Shown: positions 25,257 to 33,194 of the stretch, piece after piece
Position numbering within the stretch: position 1 is the first letter of the stretch
Layout: each line of letters opens with the position of its first letter
Assembly (NCBI RefSeq): GCF_900102745.1
Contig: NZ_FMZF01000003.1
Coordinates: 362,485 to 426,484 of the forward strand
Reading direction: 5' to 3'
Length of the DNA stretch: 64,000 bases
DNA from: Geodermatophilus telluris
GTDB lineage: Bacteria; Actinomycetota; Actinomycetes; Mycobacteriales; Geodermatophilaceae
Program-made: the position numbers and the translations under genes
Notes under the pieces: generated by a model
Told to the model about the DNA's origin: nothing
Databases searched by the model: none
The model's input: only the letters and a program-made list of their open reading frames with translations

Positions 25257-26903
25257 TCACCTCGCGGCAGCCGTCATGAGGCGCTGGGCGACACCTTCTC
25301 CACCGACGCGGCGGATCAGATCCAGGTCGCCGCAGACCACGAGCAGGTCGCGGGCGCGGGACAGGCCGACGTAGAGCATCTCGCGGGCCCGCGCCTCGTC
25401 GCGGAAGCCGTTGACCGCCAGGACGACGGCCGGCCGCTCAAGGCCCTTGAAACCGAGGACGTGCCCGTAGAAGAGGTCCTCGTCGTCCCAGAAGGTGGCC
25501 CAGTAGGCGTCCTGCCCCTCGGCCTGCCGCTCCCTCTGCACGGGGTGCCGCTGGTGCGTGGTCAGGAGGGCCACGGACTCCGGCGGCCAGTCCTCGTCCT
25601 CGAGCAGCGCGGCGGCGACGCCGTCCGCCACGTCGACGGCCTGCTCGGAGGCGCACGGCACGAAGCGCACCGGCACCCCGGACAGCCCGCGCACCCTCAT
25701 CTCCGGCGCCAGGCTGGAGAAGGTCCCGGCGATCTGCTTGGTGTTGCGCAGGTTCTCGACGAGGGGGAACGACTCCAGCTCGACGGTGGGTCGTCCCTGC
25801 CGCGCGAAGATCCGCTGCCCCTCGTCGGAGAAGACGTGGAGCGCCCCCGTCGCGGGGTCGCAGAGGGCGGCGAGGACGGCGTCCCACCAGCTCTCGGCGA
25901 AGTCCTGCCCCTCGTCGACGACGATCGCGTCGAAGCGCTCGGACTCCGGCAGGTCCCCGGCGAGGGACACCATCCGCGCCGGCAGGAACTCCTCCCAGTA
26001 CCGGCAGTCGTCGTCCGATCCCTCGGGGACGCCCCAGCCGATGCCGAGGTGGTGGAAGGTGCCGACGTAGTCCGGCCGCTGCCGCTTCGGCAGCTTGTCG
26101 ACCCGGCGCCGGAGGAACTCGGCCAGGCCGCGCGAGTAGCACATGAGCGCGACGCGCTGTCCCTCCGCGGCGAGCCGGCGGGCCTTCTCCACGGCCAGCC
26201 AGGTCTTGCCGGAGCCTGCACCCCCGGTGATCTCCACCCGGTGCCGGGCGGACAGGAGGTCGAGCACCTTGGCCTGGTCCCTGGTGAGCAGGTCGCAGGC
26301 CGCCTCCCGCTCGGCCAGCCAGGCCACCAGGTGCTGCTGCGGGATCGCCGTCCCGGCGAGGCAGTCGACCAGGTCCTCGACGTCCTCGGCGCTGGGCGGG
26401 TTCGGCTCGTCGCGCATCTGCTGGAGCGCCGCCCGGATGCGGGCAGCCGCGTGCGGCACGTCCGTCCTGTCGAGGGCCATCCACCGGGCGAGACCCGGGG
26501 CGCGGAAGGCAGCCGACAGCGTGGTGGCCGGCAGCGCGACGAGGTGCACCAGGCGCGGACGCCCCGCGGTCCAGCGGGGGTGTTCGTCGAGGTAGTCGCC
26601 GAGCAGGTACTTGCACGTGACGGCCTGGTCGACCGGGTGGATCTCGCGGTCCACGCCGTCCCCGACCTGGCGCCACATCCCGCGCTGCAGTGACACGCTG
26701 CCGCCCTTGACCTCGACGACGGCGACGCCCACTCCGGGCCAGGCCACGATCAGGTCGGCCTCACGGTCCTCCGCGCGGTCACTGAAGCGCAGGTTGCAGA
26801 AGAGGACGGCGTCGTCGGGCAACTGCTCGCGCAGCGTCTGGACGAACAACTGCTCGGACGCCGACGCGAACTGCGGCTCGTTGGGGAAGAGACGCGCCGT
26901 CAT
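25257..26903 (-). CDS. NERD nuclease-UvrD-like helicase
   Basis: A 548-residue protein. Residues ~5-115 are a nuclease-related NERD domain: the READLIVAWPG strand and VAVVEVKGG give the Asp and E-x-K of a PD-(D/E)XK site. An SF1 helicase follows with Walker A GGAGSGKTWLAV near residue 245, Walker B VVDEGQDFAE near 325, and the C-terminal block FKGLERPAVVLAV and LYVGLSRAR. The likely start is ATG 26903 (MTARLFPNE); the frame is open further upstream. The second NERD helicase of this window (44430-45950) has the same plan but different sequence. Probably DNA repair or defence. Confidence 0.85.
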   Translation of the reverse strand: MTARLFPNEPQFASASEQLFVQTLREQLPDDAVLFCNLRFSDRAEDREADLIVAWPGVGVAVVEVKGGSVSLQRGMWRQVGDGVDREIHPVDQAVTCKYLLGDYLDEHPRWTAGRPRLVHLVALPATTLSAAFRAPGLARWMALDRTDVPHAAARIRAALQQMRDEPNPPSAEDVEDLVDCLAGTAIPQQHLVAWLAEREAACDLLTRDQAKVLDLLSARHRVEITGGAGSGKTWLAVEKARRLAAEGQRVALMCYSRGLAEFLRRRVDKLPKRQRPDYVGTFHHLGIGWGVPEGSDDDCRYWEEFLPARMVSLAGDLPESERFDAIVVDEGQDFAESWWDAVLAALCDPATGALHVFSDEGQRIFARQGRPTVELESFPLVENLRNTKQIAGTFSSLAPEMRVRGLSGVPVRFVPCASEQAVDVADGVAAALLEDEDWPPESVALLTTHQRHPVQRERQAEGQDAYWATFWDDEDLFYGHVLGFKGLERPAVVLAVNGFRDEARAREMLYVGLSRARDLLVVCGDLDLIRRVGGEGVAQRLMTAAAR

Positions 26904-27097
26904 GTGCACACCCCGCTCGTCTCCGTCCAGCGCCGTGACGGTCCACGACGCGACGCCGACGAGCATCGCAACGGACGACTCCGCCCTGGAACACCCCCGA
27001 GGGGTGGACGCCTCGTCCGGCTCTCTGAGCACCACGGCCCCACGAGTCGCACCGGCGTGCCGGCCTCCACGGAACGATCGGCGGACCGGGTCAGCCT

Positions 27098-27691
27098 GTG
27101 TCCGTGCCGAGCAACGGGATCTTCTGCCTCGAGGGCGAGTGGGAGGACCGGCTGACGGACAAGCTCAGCGTCCGCCCGGGCCTCGACATGCTCATGACGA
27201 TCCGCGAGGACCGTCTCATCCACCGGAACGCCGCGACGTCCCGCGAGTTCGGGCACTACTTCACCAAGTGGACGTCACACCGGTACGACGCCTTCCCGTT
27301 GGCTTACCTCGCCTGTCACGGGCGCCGCGGCAGGGTCTGGCTGGGTGGTGACGAGCTATCCCTGGCGGAGATCGCGGACATGGTCGAGCGACCGCTGAAG
27401 GACCGAGTCGTCTACTTCGGCTCCTGCGGGACCCTGGCCGCCTCCGACGATGAACTCGCCGACTTCGTGGCCCGCACCGGCGTCCGCACGGTCGTCAGCT
27501 ACGTCGGGAGCGTCTCGTGGAGCGAGTCCGCCGCTTTCGACCTGACCCTGCTGCCCGAACTGCTCGACAGCGTGGACATGCGCAAGATGTTCACCCGACT
27601 CCGGGACCGGCACCCGTACTTCGTCGACGGGCTCGGACTCCGCGTCGCGACGGCCAGTTGGGTGTCCCCGCGGACGCGCACCGCGGCGTAG
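27098..27691 (+). CDS. caspase-like (DUF6642-type) protein
   Basis: A 197-residue protein from GTG 27098. It begins with the conserved GIFCLEGEWED of a group I believe is DUF6642. The middle has YLACHGRRG and later VVYFGSCGTLA, a His-Gly and Ser-Cys-Gly pair at the distance seen in clan CD cysteine peptidases (caspases and CHAT domains). The fold is inferred from these two sites and the flanking hydrophobic strands. It is divergent from the NERD helicase and its stop touches that of the Nudix regulator. A role as an effector protease is a speculation worth testing. Confidence 0.6.
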   Translation: MSVPSNGIFCLEGEWEDRLTDKLSVRPGLDMLMTIREDRLIHRNAATSREFGHYFTKWTSHRYDAFPLAYLACHGRRGRVWLGGDELSLAEIADMVERPLKDRVVYFGSCGTLAASDDELADFVARTGVRTVVSYVGSVSWSESAAFDLTLLPELLDSVDMRKMFTRLRDRHPYFVDGLGLRVATASWVSPRTRTAA

Positions 27692-28366
27692 TCACCGGGA
27701 CGCGTGGCGGAAGAGCTCGGCCGGTCGACCGACCGAGCCGCGGGTGGCCTCCCCCGTGCTCTGGAGGTGGTCCCTGACGTGCCGCCGGAAGACGTCCGGC
27801 TGGAGCCGGCGACCGGCGACGGCCTCGTGCAACCGCCGCAGGTCGCGCAGGGTGAACGGCTCCGGCAGCAGTCGCTCCGGGTCCGGCCGCTCGGCGTAGG
27901 CGGCCCGGACTTGGGCGACCGCCATCTCGACGATGCCGTCGTGGTCGAAGGGCAGGCCGGTCGCCTCCGCCACCGGGCGCAGCTGGACGTCGTCCGGCCG
28001 CTCCTCGGCGACAGGGGCGACGACCGCCGGGGGGAGCAGGACGACGTGCGCCACCGACAGCACCCAGCCCCGGTCGTCGCGCCGCGGGTCGTCGAAGACG
28101 TACAGCTGCCGCGGCGCCTGGCCGCGGAGGCCCGCCTTCTGGTCGAGCGAGCGCAGCACGGCGCCGGCCAGGGTCTCGCCCTCGTGCAGGAAGGTGCCGG
28201 GCAGCGCCCACGCGTCGGATCGGGTTGCGCTGTCACGACGGACCAGGAGGACCAGGAGCCCCCGCTCGGGGTCGGGGGTCAGGACGGCCGTGTCGACGGC
28301 GACCGACGGCCGCGGGTAGTCGACCAGCCGCCGGCCGGAGGAGTCGTGGTACTCGGGGATTGACAT
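27692..28366 (-). CDS. NrtR-like Nudix/winged-helix regulator
   Basis: A 224-residue protein from ATG 28366. Residues ~20-150 are a Nudix domain, but the Nudix box GTFLHEGET...LRSLDQKAGL lacks the catalytic REUxEE glutamates. The C-terminal ~75 residues (LRDLRRLHEAVAG, VFRRHVRDHL) are the winged-helix domain of NrtR proteins. NrtR regulators bind ADP-ribose through the inactive Nudix part and repress NAD-metabolism genes. The start codon overlaps the promoter of the divergent ARPP-1 operon, which strongly suggests that it controls that operon and itself. Confidence 0.85.
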   Translation of the reverse strand: MSIPEYHDSSGRRLVDYPRPSVAVDTAVLTPDPERGLLVLLVRRDSATRSDAWALPGTFLHEGETLAGAVLRSLDQKAGLRGQAPRQLYVFDDPRRDDRGWVLSVAHVVLLPPAVVAPVAEERPDDVQLRPVAEATGLPFDHDGIVEMAVAQVRAAYAERPDPERLLPEPFTLRDLRRLHEAVAGRRLQPDVFRRHVRDHLQSTGEATRGSVGRPAELFRHASR

Positions 28367-28410
28367 TAACGCGGATCCCGCCTAATTTGAGTTTGCGCGA
28401 TGGAGCGCAA
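28360..28410 (+). promoter_or_regulatory. promoter and candidate operators of the ADP-ribose operon
   Basis: TTGACA at 28360-28365, a 17-nt spacer and TAATTT at 28383-28388 make a sigma70-type promoter. The spacer contains TTA-N4-GGATCC-N4-TAA (28366-28385), a symmetrical site, and 28393-28410 has TTGCGC-N6-GCGCAA, a perfect 6-bp inverted repeat at the likely transcript start. Both lie in the 63-nt gap between the Nudix regulator and ARPP-1, and are candidates for NrtR-like binding. The first also overlaps the region upstream of the Nudix start on the other strand. Confidence 0.6.
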
Positions 28411-28429
28411 TCTACGGGAGGTGGGTGCC

Positions 28430-29281
28430 ATGAACAACCTCGAGGTCCGACTGCACGTCGGCCAGGGGACCGCTGGTGGTCCGCTGACGGTCTTCCCCGT
28501 CTGGACCGACGCCCCGACGCTGCCGACGCGTTACCTCACCGGCGCAGGCGTCCCGGTCGAGGTCGCCGAGCGCGCGGGCTCCCCCGTCGTCGACCAGATC
28601 GTCGTCACCAACCGCGCCGACCGTCCGGTCCTGCTCCTGGCCGGGGAATTGCTCGAGGGCGGCTGGCAGACGCGTGCCCTGACCGGCTCCACGCTGCTGG
28701 CTCCCGGGCTCCCGACCGTGCAGCAGGTCGTCTGCGTGGAGCAGGGCCGGTGGGGTGGCTCCACCGCCCACACCCGGCGCGCCCGCCGGACCCCCTTCAC
28801 GGTCCTGTCCGCGATGGACGGGGACCAGGCCCAGCACGCTGTCTGGGACCGGGTCCGCGGGCTCGGGTCGGTCGCCGGCCCGTCGGCCACCGACTCGCTG
28901 ACCGACCGCCTCGACCGCACGGACGCGACCGCCCGGAACCTGACCCGCGGACTGCGGCCGCTGGCCGGCCAGCGCGGTCTGCTGGTGGGCATCGCCGGCC
29001 GCCCGGTCTGGACGGAGGTCTTCGACAGCGCCCGCACCCTGAAGGCTCACTGGCCGGGACTGCTGCACGCCGCGACGGTCGACGCGCTGGGCCGTCCGGC
29101 CGTCCGCACCCCCGCTGCCGTCGCCCGGGCCTTCGCCGAGCGGGTCGAGCGCACCCGTCTCCTCCCCGACGGCCCGGCCGGCCTGGGACAGCGTCTTCAC
29201 GGCGGCGGCCGGATCCGGACGACCGCCCTCCGCTGGACCGACCGCACCGTCCACCTCACCGCGATCGCCCAGGAAGGCTGA
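28430..29281 (+). CDS. ARPP-1 family protein
   Basis: A 283-residue protein. ATG 28430 is chosen because GGGAGGTG lies 6 nt upstream; ATG 28400 falls within the inverted repeat. Sequence features VTNRADRPVLLLAGELLEGGWQ (residues ~60-80) and VVCVEQGRWGG are typical of the domain called ARPP-1, named for its association with ADP-ribosylglycohydrolase and rhodanese-phosphatase proteins. Its activity is not known. It is the first gene of the operon and is followed by the ARG gene after 1 nt. Confidence 0.8.
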   Translation: MNNLEVRLHVGQGTAGGPLTVFPVWTDAPTLPTRYLTGAGVPVEVAERAGSPVVDQIVVTNRADRPVLLLAGELLEGGWQTRALTGSTLLAPGLPTVQQVVCVEQGRWGGSTAHTRRARRTPFTVLSAMDGDQAQHAVWDRVRGLGSVAGPSATDSLTDRLDRTDATARNLTRGLRPLAGQRGLLVGIAGRPVWTEVFDSARTLKAHWPGLLHAATVDALGRPAVRTPAAVARAFAERVERTRLLPDGPAGLGQRLHGGGRIRTTALRWTDRTVHLTAIAQEG

Positions 29282-29282
29282 G

Positions 29283-30701
29283 ATGACCACTCCCCCGTCC
29301 CGCCGGCACCGCGTCGCCGGCGCCCTCGTCGGCTCGGCCGTGGGCGACGCGCTCGGCGCGCCGTTCGAGTTCGGCCCGCCCGGCCGCTTCTCGACCCGCT
29401 TCCCCACCGCCCGGCGGGGTGCCAGGACCGAGATGTGCGGTGGCGGCTCCCTCGGCTGGGAGCCGGGTGAGTTCACCGACGACACGCAGATGGCCCTGCT
29501 CCTGGCGACATCCCTCGTCGACAACGGCGGACTGGACGAGGCGGACGTCTTCGACCGGTTCCGCACCTGGGCCGCCGCCGGTCCGCCGGACGTCGGCGTC
29601 CAGACGAGCGCCATCCTCCGCTCTCGCCTCCCGTGGGACAGGGCCGCGGCCGAGCACTTCGCGCGCACCGGCCGGGCGGCCGGCAACGGCTCGCTCATGC
29701 GGACGACGCCCGCCGCCATCTGGTTCTCCCGCTCCGGCACCGCGGCCACCGTCGACGCCGCCCGGCGCATCTCGGCCCTGACCCACGGCGACCCGGCGGC
29801 CGGCGAGGGCTGCGCGATCTTCCACGAGCTGATGCGCGTCGCCCTCGACGGCGGCGACCCGCTGGCGGCCATCCCCGGAGCCCTCGTGCTGGTCGAGGAG
29901 CAGTACCGCGACCGGTGGGCCGCCGTCCTGGCGGAGGACTGGACGCCGGAGCAGGCGACCGAGTCCAACGGCGCCGTCTGGCCCACGCTCGGCCAGGCGG
30001 TGTGGGCCCTGCGGCACGGGCGGGACTTCGCCGAGGTCATGCGGCTGGTCATCGACCTCGGCGGGGACACGGACACCGTCGCGTGCGTCGCCGGTGGCCT
30101 GGCCGGCGCCGTGTACGGGATGGGCGGCATCCCGTCGCGCTGGGCGACGGTCGTGCACGGCACCGTCCCCGGACACGGCGACGGGGTGTGGCGGCTGGCC
30201 GACCTGCAGCAGCTCGCGGCGGCGCTCGACGGCGGACCACTGAAGGCACACGACCCCGGCCCCACCGAGCGGCTCGGACCGGTCGAGGTCGTGGACGGCA
30301 TCTGGGCCGCCGACCTCGACGGCGCCCGCTACAGCGAGGAGGACTTCGCCGTCGTCTCGCTCTGCCGGCTCGGGGAGCCGTTCCCGCACCGCGTGAGCCG
30401 GATGGTCTACCTGGCCGACCACGACGACAACCCGGGCCTGGACGACGTGCTGGCCGACGTCCTCGACGACATGGCCGCGCTGCGCGAGGAGGGCCACCGG
30501 GTCCTCGTGCACTGCCACGGCGGCGCGTCGCGGACCGGCCTCGTCCTGCGCGGCTGGCTCGTCCGCGAGGAAGGCATGGGCGTCGACGAGGCGACCGCGT
30601 ACGTCCGCGAGCGCTGGCAGCACCTCGGCACGTGGAACCACAGCTTCACCGCCGCGCTGCACCTCCTGGCGGACCGCCGCACCGACAAGGAGGACGCGTG
30701 A
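29283..30701 (+). CDS. ADP-ribosylglycohydrolase fused to a Cys-phosphatase domain (copy 2)
   Basis: A 472-residue protein from ATG 29283, one base after the ARPP-1 stop. The glycohydrolase part holds EFTDDTQM and GGDTDTVAC; the phosphatase part holds HCHGGASRTG (Cx5R). It is nearly the same in length and motif to the protein at 7552-8976. The probable job is to remove ADP-ribose from a target and then to dephosphorylate the released ADP-ribose or another phospho-compound. Its location beside ARPP-1 and a predicted ADP-ribosyltransferase suggests it is the eraser in a reversible modification cycle. Confidence 0.92.
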   Translation: MTTPPSRRHRVAGALVGSAVGDALGAPFEFGPPGRFSTRFPTARRGARTEMCGGGSLGWEPGEFTDDTQMALLLATSLVDNGGLDEADVFDRFRTWAAAGPPDVGVQTSAILRSRLPWDRAAAEHFARTGRAAGNGSLMRTTPAAIWFSRSGTAATVDAARRISALTHGDPAAGEGCAIFHELMRVALDGGDPLAAIPGALVLVEEQYRDRWAAVLAEDWTPEQATESNGAVWPTLGQAVWALRHGRDFAEVMRLVIDLGGDTDTVACVAGGLAGAVYGMGGIPSRWATVVHGTVPGHGDGVWRLADLQQLAAALDGGPLKAHDPGPTERLGPVEVVDGIWAADLDGARYSEEDFAVVSLCRLGEPFPHRVSRMVYLADHDDNPGLDDVLADVLDDMAALREEGHRVLVHCHGGASRTGLVLRGWLVREEGMGVDEATAYVRERWQHLGTWNHSFTAALHLLADRRTDKEDA

Positions 30702-31162
30702 GCACCCTGCAGGAGCACCTCGACGCCCTGGATCCCGCCCCGGCGATCCGGGCACTCGCGACCGCGCTGGCCGCGGAGACCGCCGTCGAGTCCGACCGGC
30801 AGGAGCAGTACGTCAGCCTCCGCCCCTCCATGGAGGGCGCCGTGGCGGTGTACCTGCACAGGACGTGGATCTCGATCGCCGTCGAGCCCGATGGCGCTGC
30901 CGCGGTCGCGGCACGGCTGCCCGGCGCGACCGTCCACCCGAAGACGGCGGCGACCACCTACCTGCACCTCACGGCCGACGCCCTGGCCGGCGCGCCCGAT
31001 GCCGCCCTGTCCGTCGCCCGCGAAGCGGTCGCCTGGCGCGCCGCCGGTCCGCGATCGAGCGTCGGCACCGGCTCGGCGAAGAAGGTCGCCGAGCCGGTCG
31101 CCACCTGCCCGTCGCACTGGATGGCGCTCCTCCCGAGCGGCGCCTGCCCGGTGTGCGGATGA
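30698..31162 (+). CDS. hypothetical protein with C-terminal Cys motif
   Basis: A 154-residue protein from GTG 30698, overlapping the ARG stop by 4 nt. I do not recognise its family. The N-terminal ~110 residues have a predicted alpha-beta core (AVAVYLHRTWISIAVEPDGA, TTYLHLTADAL). The C-terminus reads CPSHWMALLPSGACPVCG, which looks like a small zinc-binding knuckle with three Cys and a His. It is coupled to both neighbours, so it very likely acts in the same pathway, possibly as a substrate or carrier. Confidence 0.75.
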   Translation: MSTLQEHLDALDPAPAIRALATALAAETAVESDRQEQYVSLRPSMEGAVAVYLHRTWISIAVEPDGAAAVAARLPGATVHPKTAATTYLHLTADALAGAPDAALSVAREAVAWRAAGPRSSVGTGSAKKVAEPVATCPSHWMALLPSGACPVCG

Positions 31163-32416
31163 CCGCTGTGGACGTCGCGACGGTCCGCGCCCCCGTGGTC
31201 GAGCGCGTCGCCTGCTGGGACGACGAGGATGTCGCCGTCCGCGTGTCCGTCGGCGGCGACGCCGCGCTGCACGTCGCCGTCACCAGCCGCGACCCGCTCA
31301 TCTACTACAGCCAGGGCGTGACCCTCCGGGCCGACGGGCGGGTCACGGTCGACGCGCCGGACGACGGCTCCACCTCCCCCGGCACCCGCGGTACGGAAGC
31401 CGGCGCCGCGACGGATGACGACGAAAGCCGTCGACCTCGTCGTCCACGAGGTCGAGGACGCAGTGCGGGAGCTGCGACGGCGACAGGCGGACTCGCGCGA
31501 CCTGGCCCGCCCCGCCGAGCAGCCGACAGTCGCCGCGGAGGACCTCGCCGTCCCCTGCGAGATGTGGCAGGGCGGCCGGGACACCGGGTCCTCCCGCCTA
31601 GGCGGCGCCGCCCAGGTCCTGACCGGTGTCCGGCACTACTTCTCTGCACCGTTCATCGCGGCGCAGGAGCAGCAGGCGCGGGCGTCGCTCACCGACCTGC
31701 GGACGGGCATCACCCTGCTCCGCGCGGTGAACGCCGCCGACCACCTCGACGCCGACGGGTGGCACGCCCGGGTCGGCCTGCCGGCGCGCGGCTTCGCCGG
31801 ACGAGGCCTCGCCGCCAAGCCAGAGCAGGACCCGCAGATCGAACGGCAACTGCGGACGGGCCCGATCGAGATGCCGCTGTGGGGCGTCTCGCTGAGCCCC
31901 GCCGTCGCCGACTCGTTCGGCACCCGGTTCCTGTTCGAGCTCGTCGGCCCGTTCCCCGCCGTGCCGGCGTGGCTGGCGTCCGGGGTCAAGGCGGACGAGG
32001 AGGAGCTGATCACCGGCGGGCGGTACAGGGTGCTCGGCCGGGAACAGCGGGGTGAGACGACGCACGTCCGCCTGCGGTGGATCGGCGCGAGCGGCGACCG
32101 GGTCGGCTCGGACGACCTGCTGCTGGCCGTGCTGAGCGCCGTCCCCGAGGTGGTTGGCAGCTCGCTGACCCGAACGGCCGACCGCGAGGTGCTGGAGCTG
32201 CGGCTGGGCGCGGAGGACTCGGCGACCGTCACCCGTGTGGCGGACGCGGAGGAGGTGCGGGTCGTGCGCTACTGGCCGCCGGATGCCGGTTGGGGCGCCA
32301 AGGGCGATGACCCCGACAGCCAGTGGGCCGCCATCCGGGCGGCTTCACGGACGACGACGGAGAAGGCGACGGTCGACGCGGTCGTCGCCGCGGTGAGGAG
32401 AGGACGGGACGGATGA
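31159..32416 (+). pseudogene. predicted ADP-ribosyltransferase, frameshifted
   Basis: The first frame starts at ATG 31159, overlapping the preceding stop. It encodes ~75 residues (VERVACWDDEDVAVRVSV, SRDPLIYYSQGVTL) and then loses sense, without reaching a stop until 32055. The next frame is open from there and encodes PAPAVRKPAPRR, MTTKAVDLVVHEVED and then a domain with LLRAVNAADHL, LWGVSLSPAVADSFG and ADEEELITGGRY. These are the Arg, the S-x-S strand and the E-x-E motif of ADP-ribosyltransferases. An extra C in the CCCCC run at 31376-31380 would join the two into 418 residues. Without that, a second start at ATG 31415 would give a 333-residue protein. A working enzyme would be the writer in this operon. 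Confidence 0.65.
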
Positions 32417-33069
32417 CGACGCTCGAGGACCGCAAGACGATGGGCAGCGGCCCGCTGTCGACCCGCTACGACGACGCCTTCGCGTATGCGGCGGAGCACC
32501 ACCGGAAGCAGCTGCGCAAGGGCTCACAGGTGCCCTACCTGACGCACCTGATGAGCGTCAGCGCGTTGGTGCTCGAGCACGGCGGCAGCGAGGACCAGGC
32601 GATCGCCGGGCTGCTGCACGACGCCGTCGAGGACGCGCCGAAGGGCACCGGCGGCGCCGTCTTGGCCGAGATCCGGTCGCGCTTCGGCGGCGACGTCGCG
32701 GACATCGTGCGTGCGTGCTCCGACGGGCTGGACGCCCAAGGCAACCGCCACGGGACGTGGGCCGAGCGCAAGCGTGCCTACGTCGAGGCGCTACCGAGCA
32801 AGCCGGCCGAGGCCCTGCTGGTGACCGCGGCGGACAAGACGCACAACGGGCTCTGCATCGCGGCCGACGTCCGCCGGTACGGGCAGGGCTTCTGGTCGAC
32901 GTTCAACGCTTCGCGCGAAGAGCTGCTCTGGTACTACACGAGCGTCGAGCGGGCGGTCGCCGCCCGGCTGCCGGATAGCTCGATCGTCGACGCACTGCAC
33001 CGCGCCGTCGACGACCTGCTCGCTACGGCCGGCACCGAGCGCTCCGCCGTCCCGGTCGAGATGCCGTAG
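32413..33069 (+). CDS. HD-domain phosphohydrolase of the RelA/SpoT-hydrolase type
   Basis: A 218-residue protein from ATG 32413, overlapping the previous stop by 4 nt. It has AAEHHRKQLRKGSQVPYLTH, LLHDAVEDAP, and ADKTHN, which give the His, His-Asp and Asp ligands of the HD fold found in (p)ppGpp hydrolases of the SpoT/MESH1 kind. No synthetase domain is attached. It may hydrolyse a nucleotide pyrophosphate such as a (p)ppGpp-like or NAD-derived compound. It is the last gene of the ARPP-1 operon; a 125-nt gap follows. Confidence 0.85.
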   Translation: MTTLEDRKTMGSGPLSTRYDDAFAYAAEHHRKQLRKGSQVPYLTHLMSVSALVLEHGGSEDQAIAGLLHDAVEDAPKGTGGAVLAEIRSRFGGDVADIVRACSDGLDAQGNRHGTWAERKRAYVEALPSKPAEALLVTAADKTHNGLCIAADVRRYGQGFWSTFNASREELLWYYTSVERAVAARLPDSSIVDALHRAVDDLLATAGTERSAVPVEMP

Positions 33070-33194
33070 CGGCAATGCGGCTCCGGGCCTGCCGTCACCC
33101 GTTCGGGTCGACATCGACGGCCGACTGGCTGACCCGTCCTTCCTGTCACAGGGCTGTGATCATCTTCGACCACCCAGCGCTCGGAGGAGGTCAG

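Noticed and set aside
28412-30301. 629-residue minus-strand frame, and 29256-30755 minus
   Set aside because: Antisense to ARPP-1 and the ARG gene. The same type of antisense frame (7363-9003) lies opposite ARG copy 1, so its apparent conservation comes from the sense genes.
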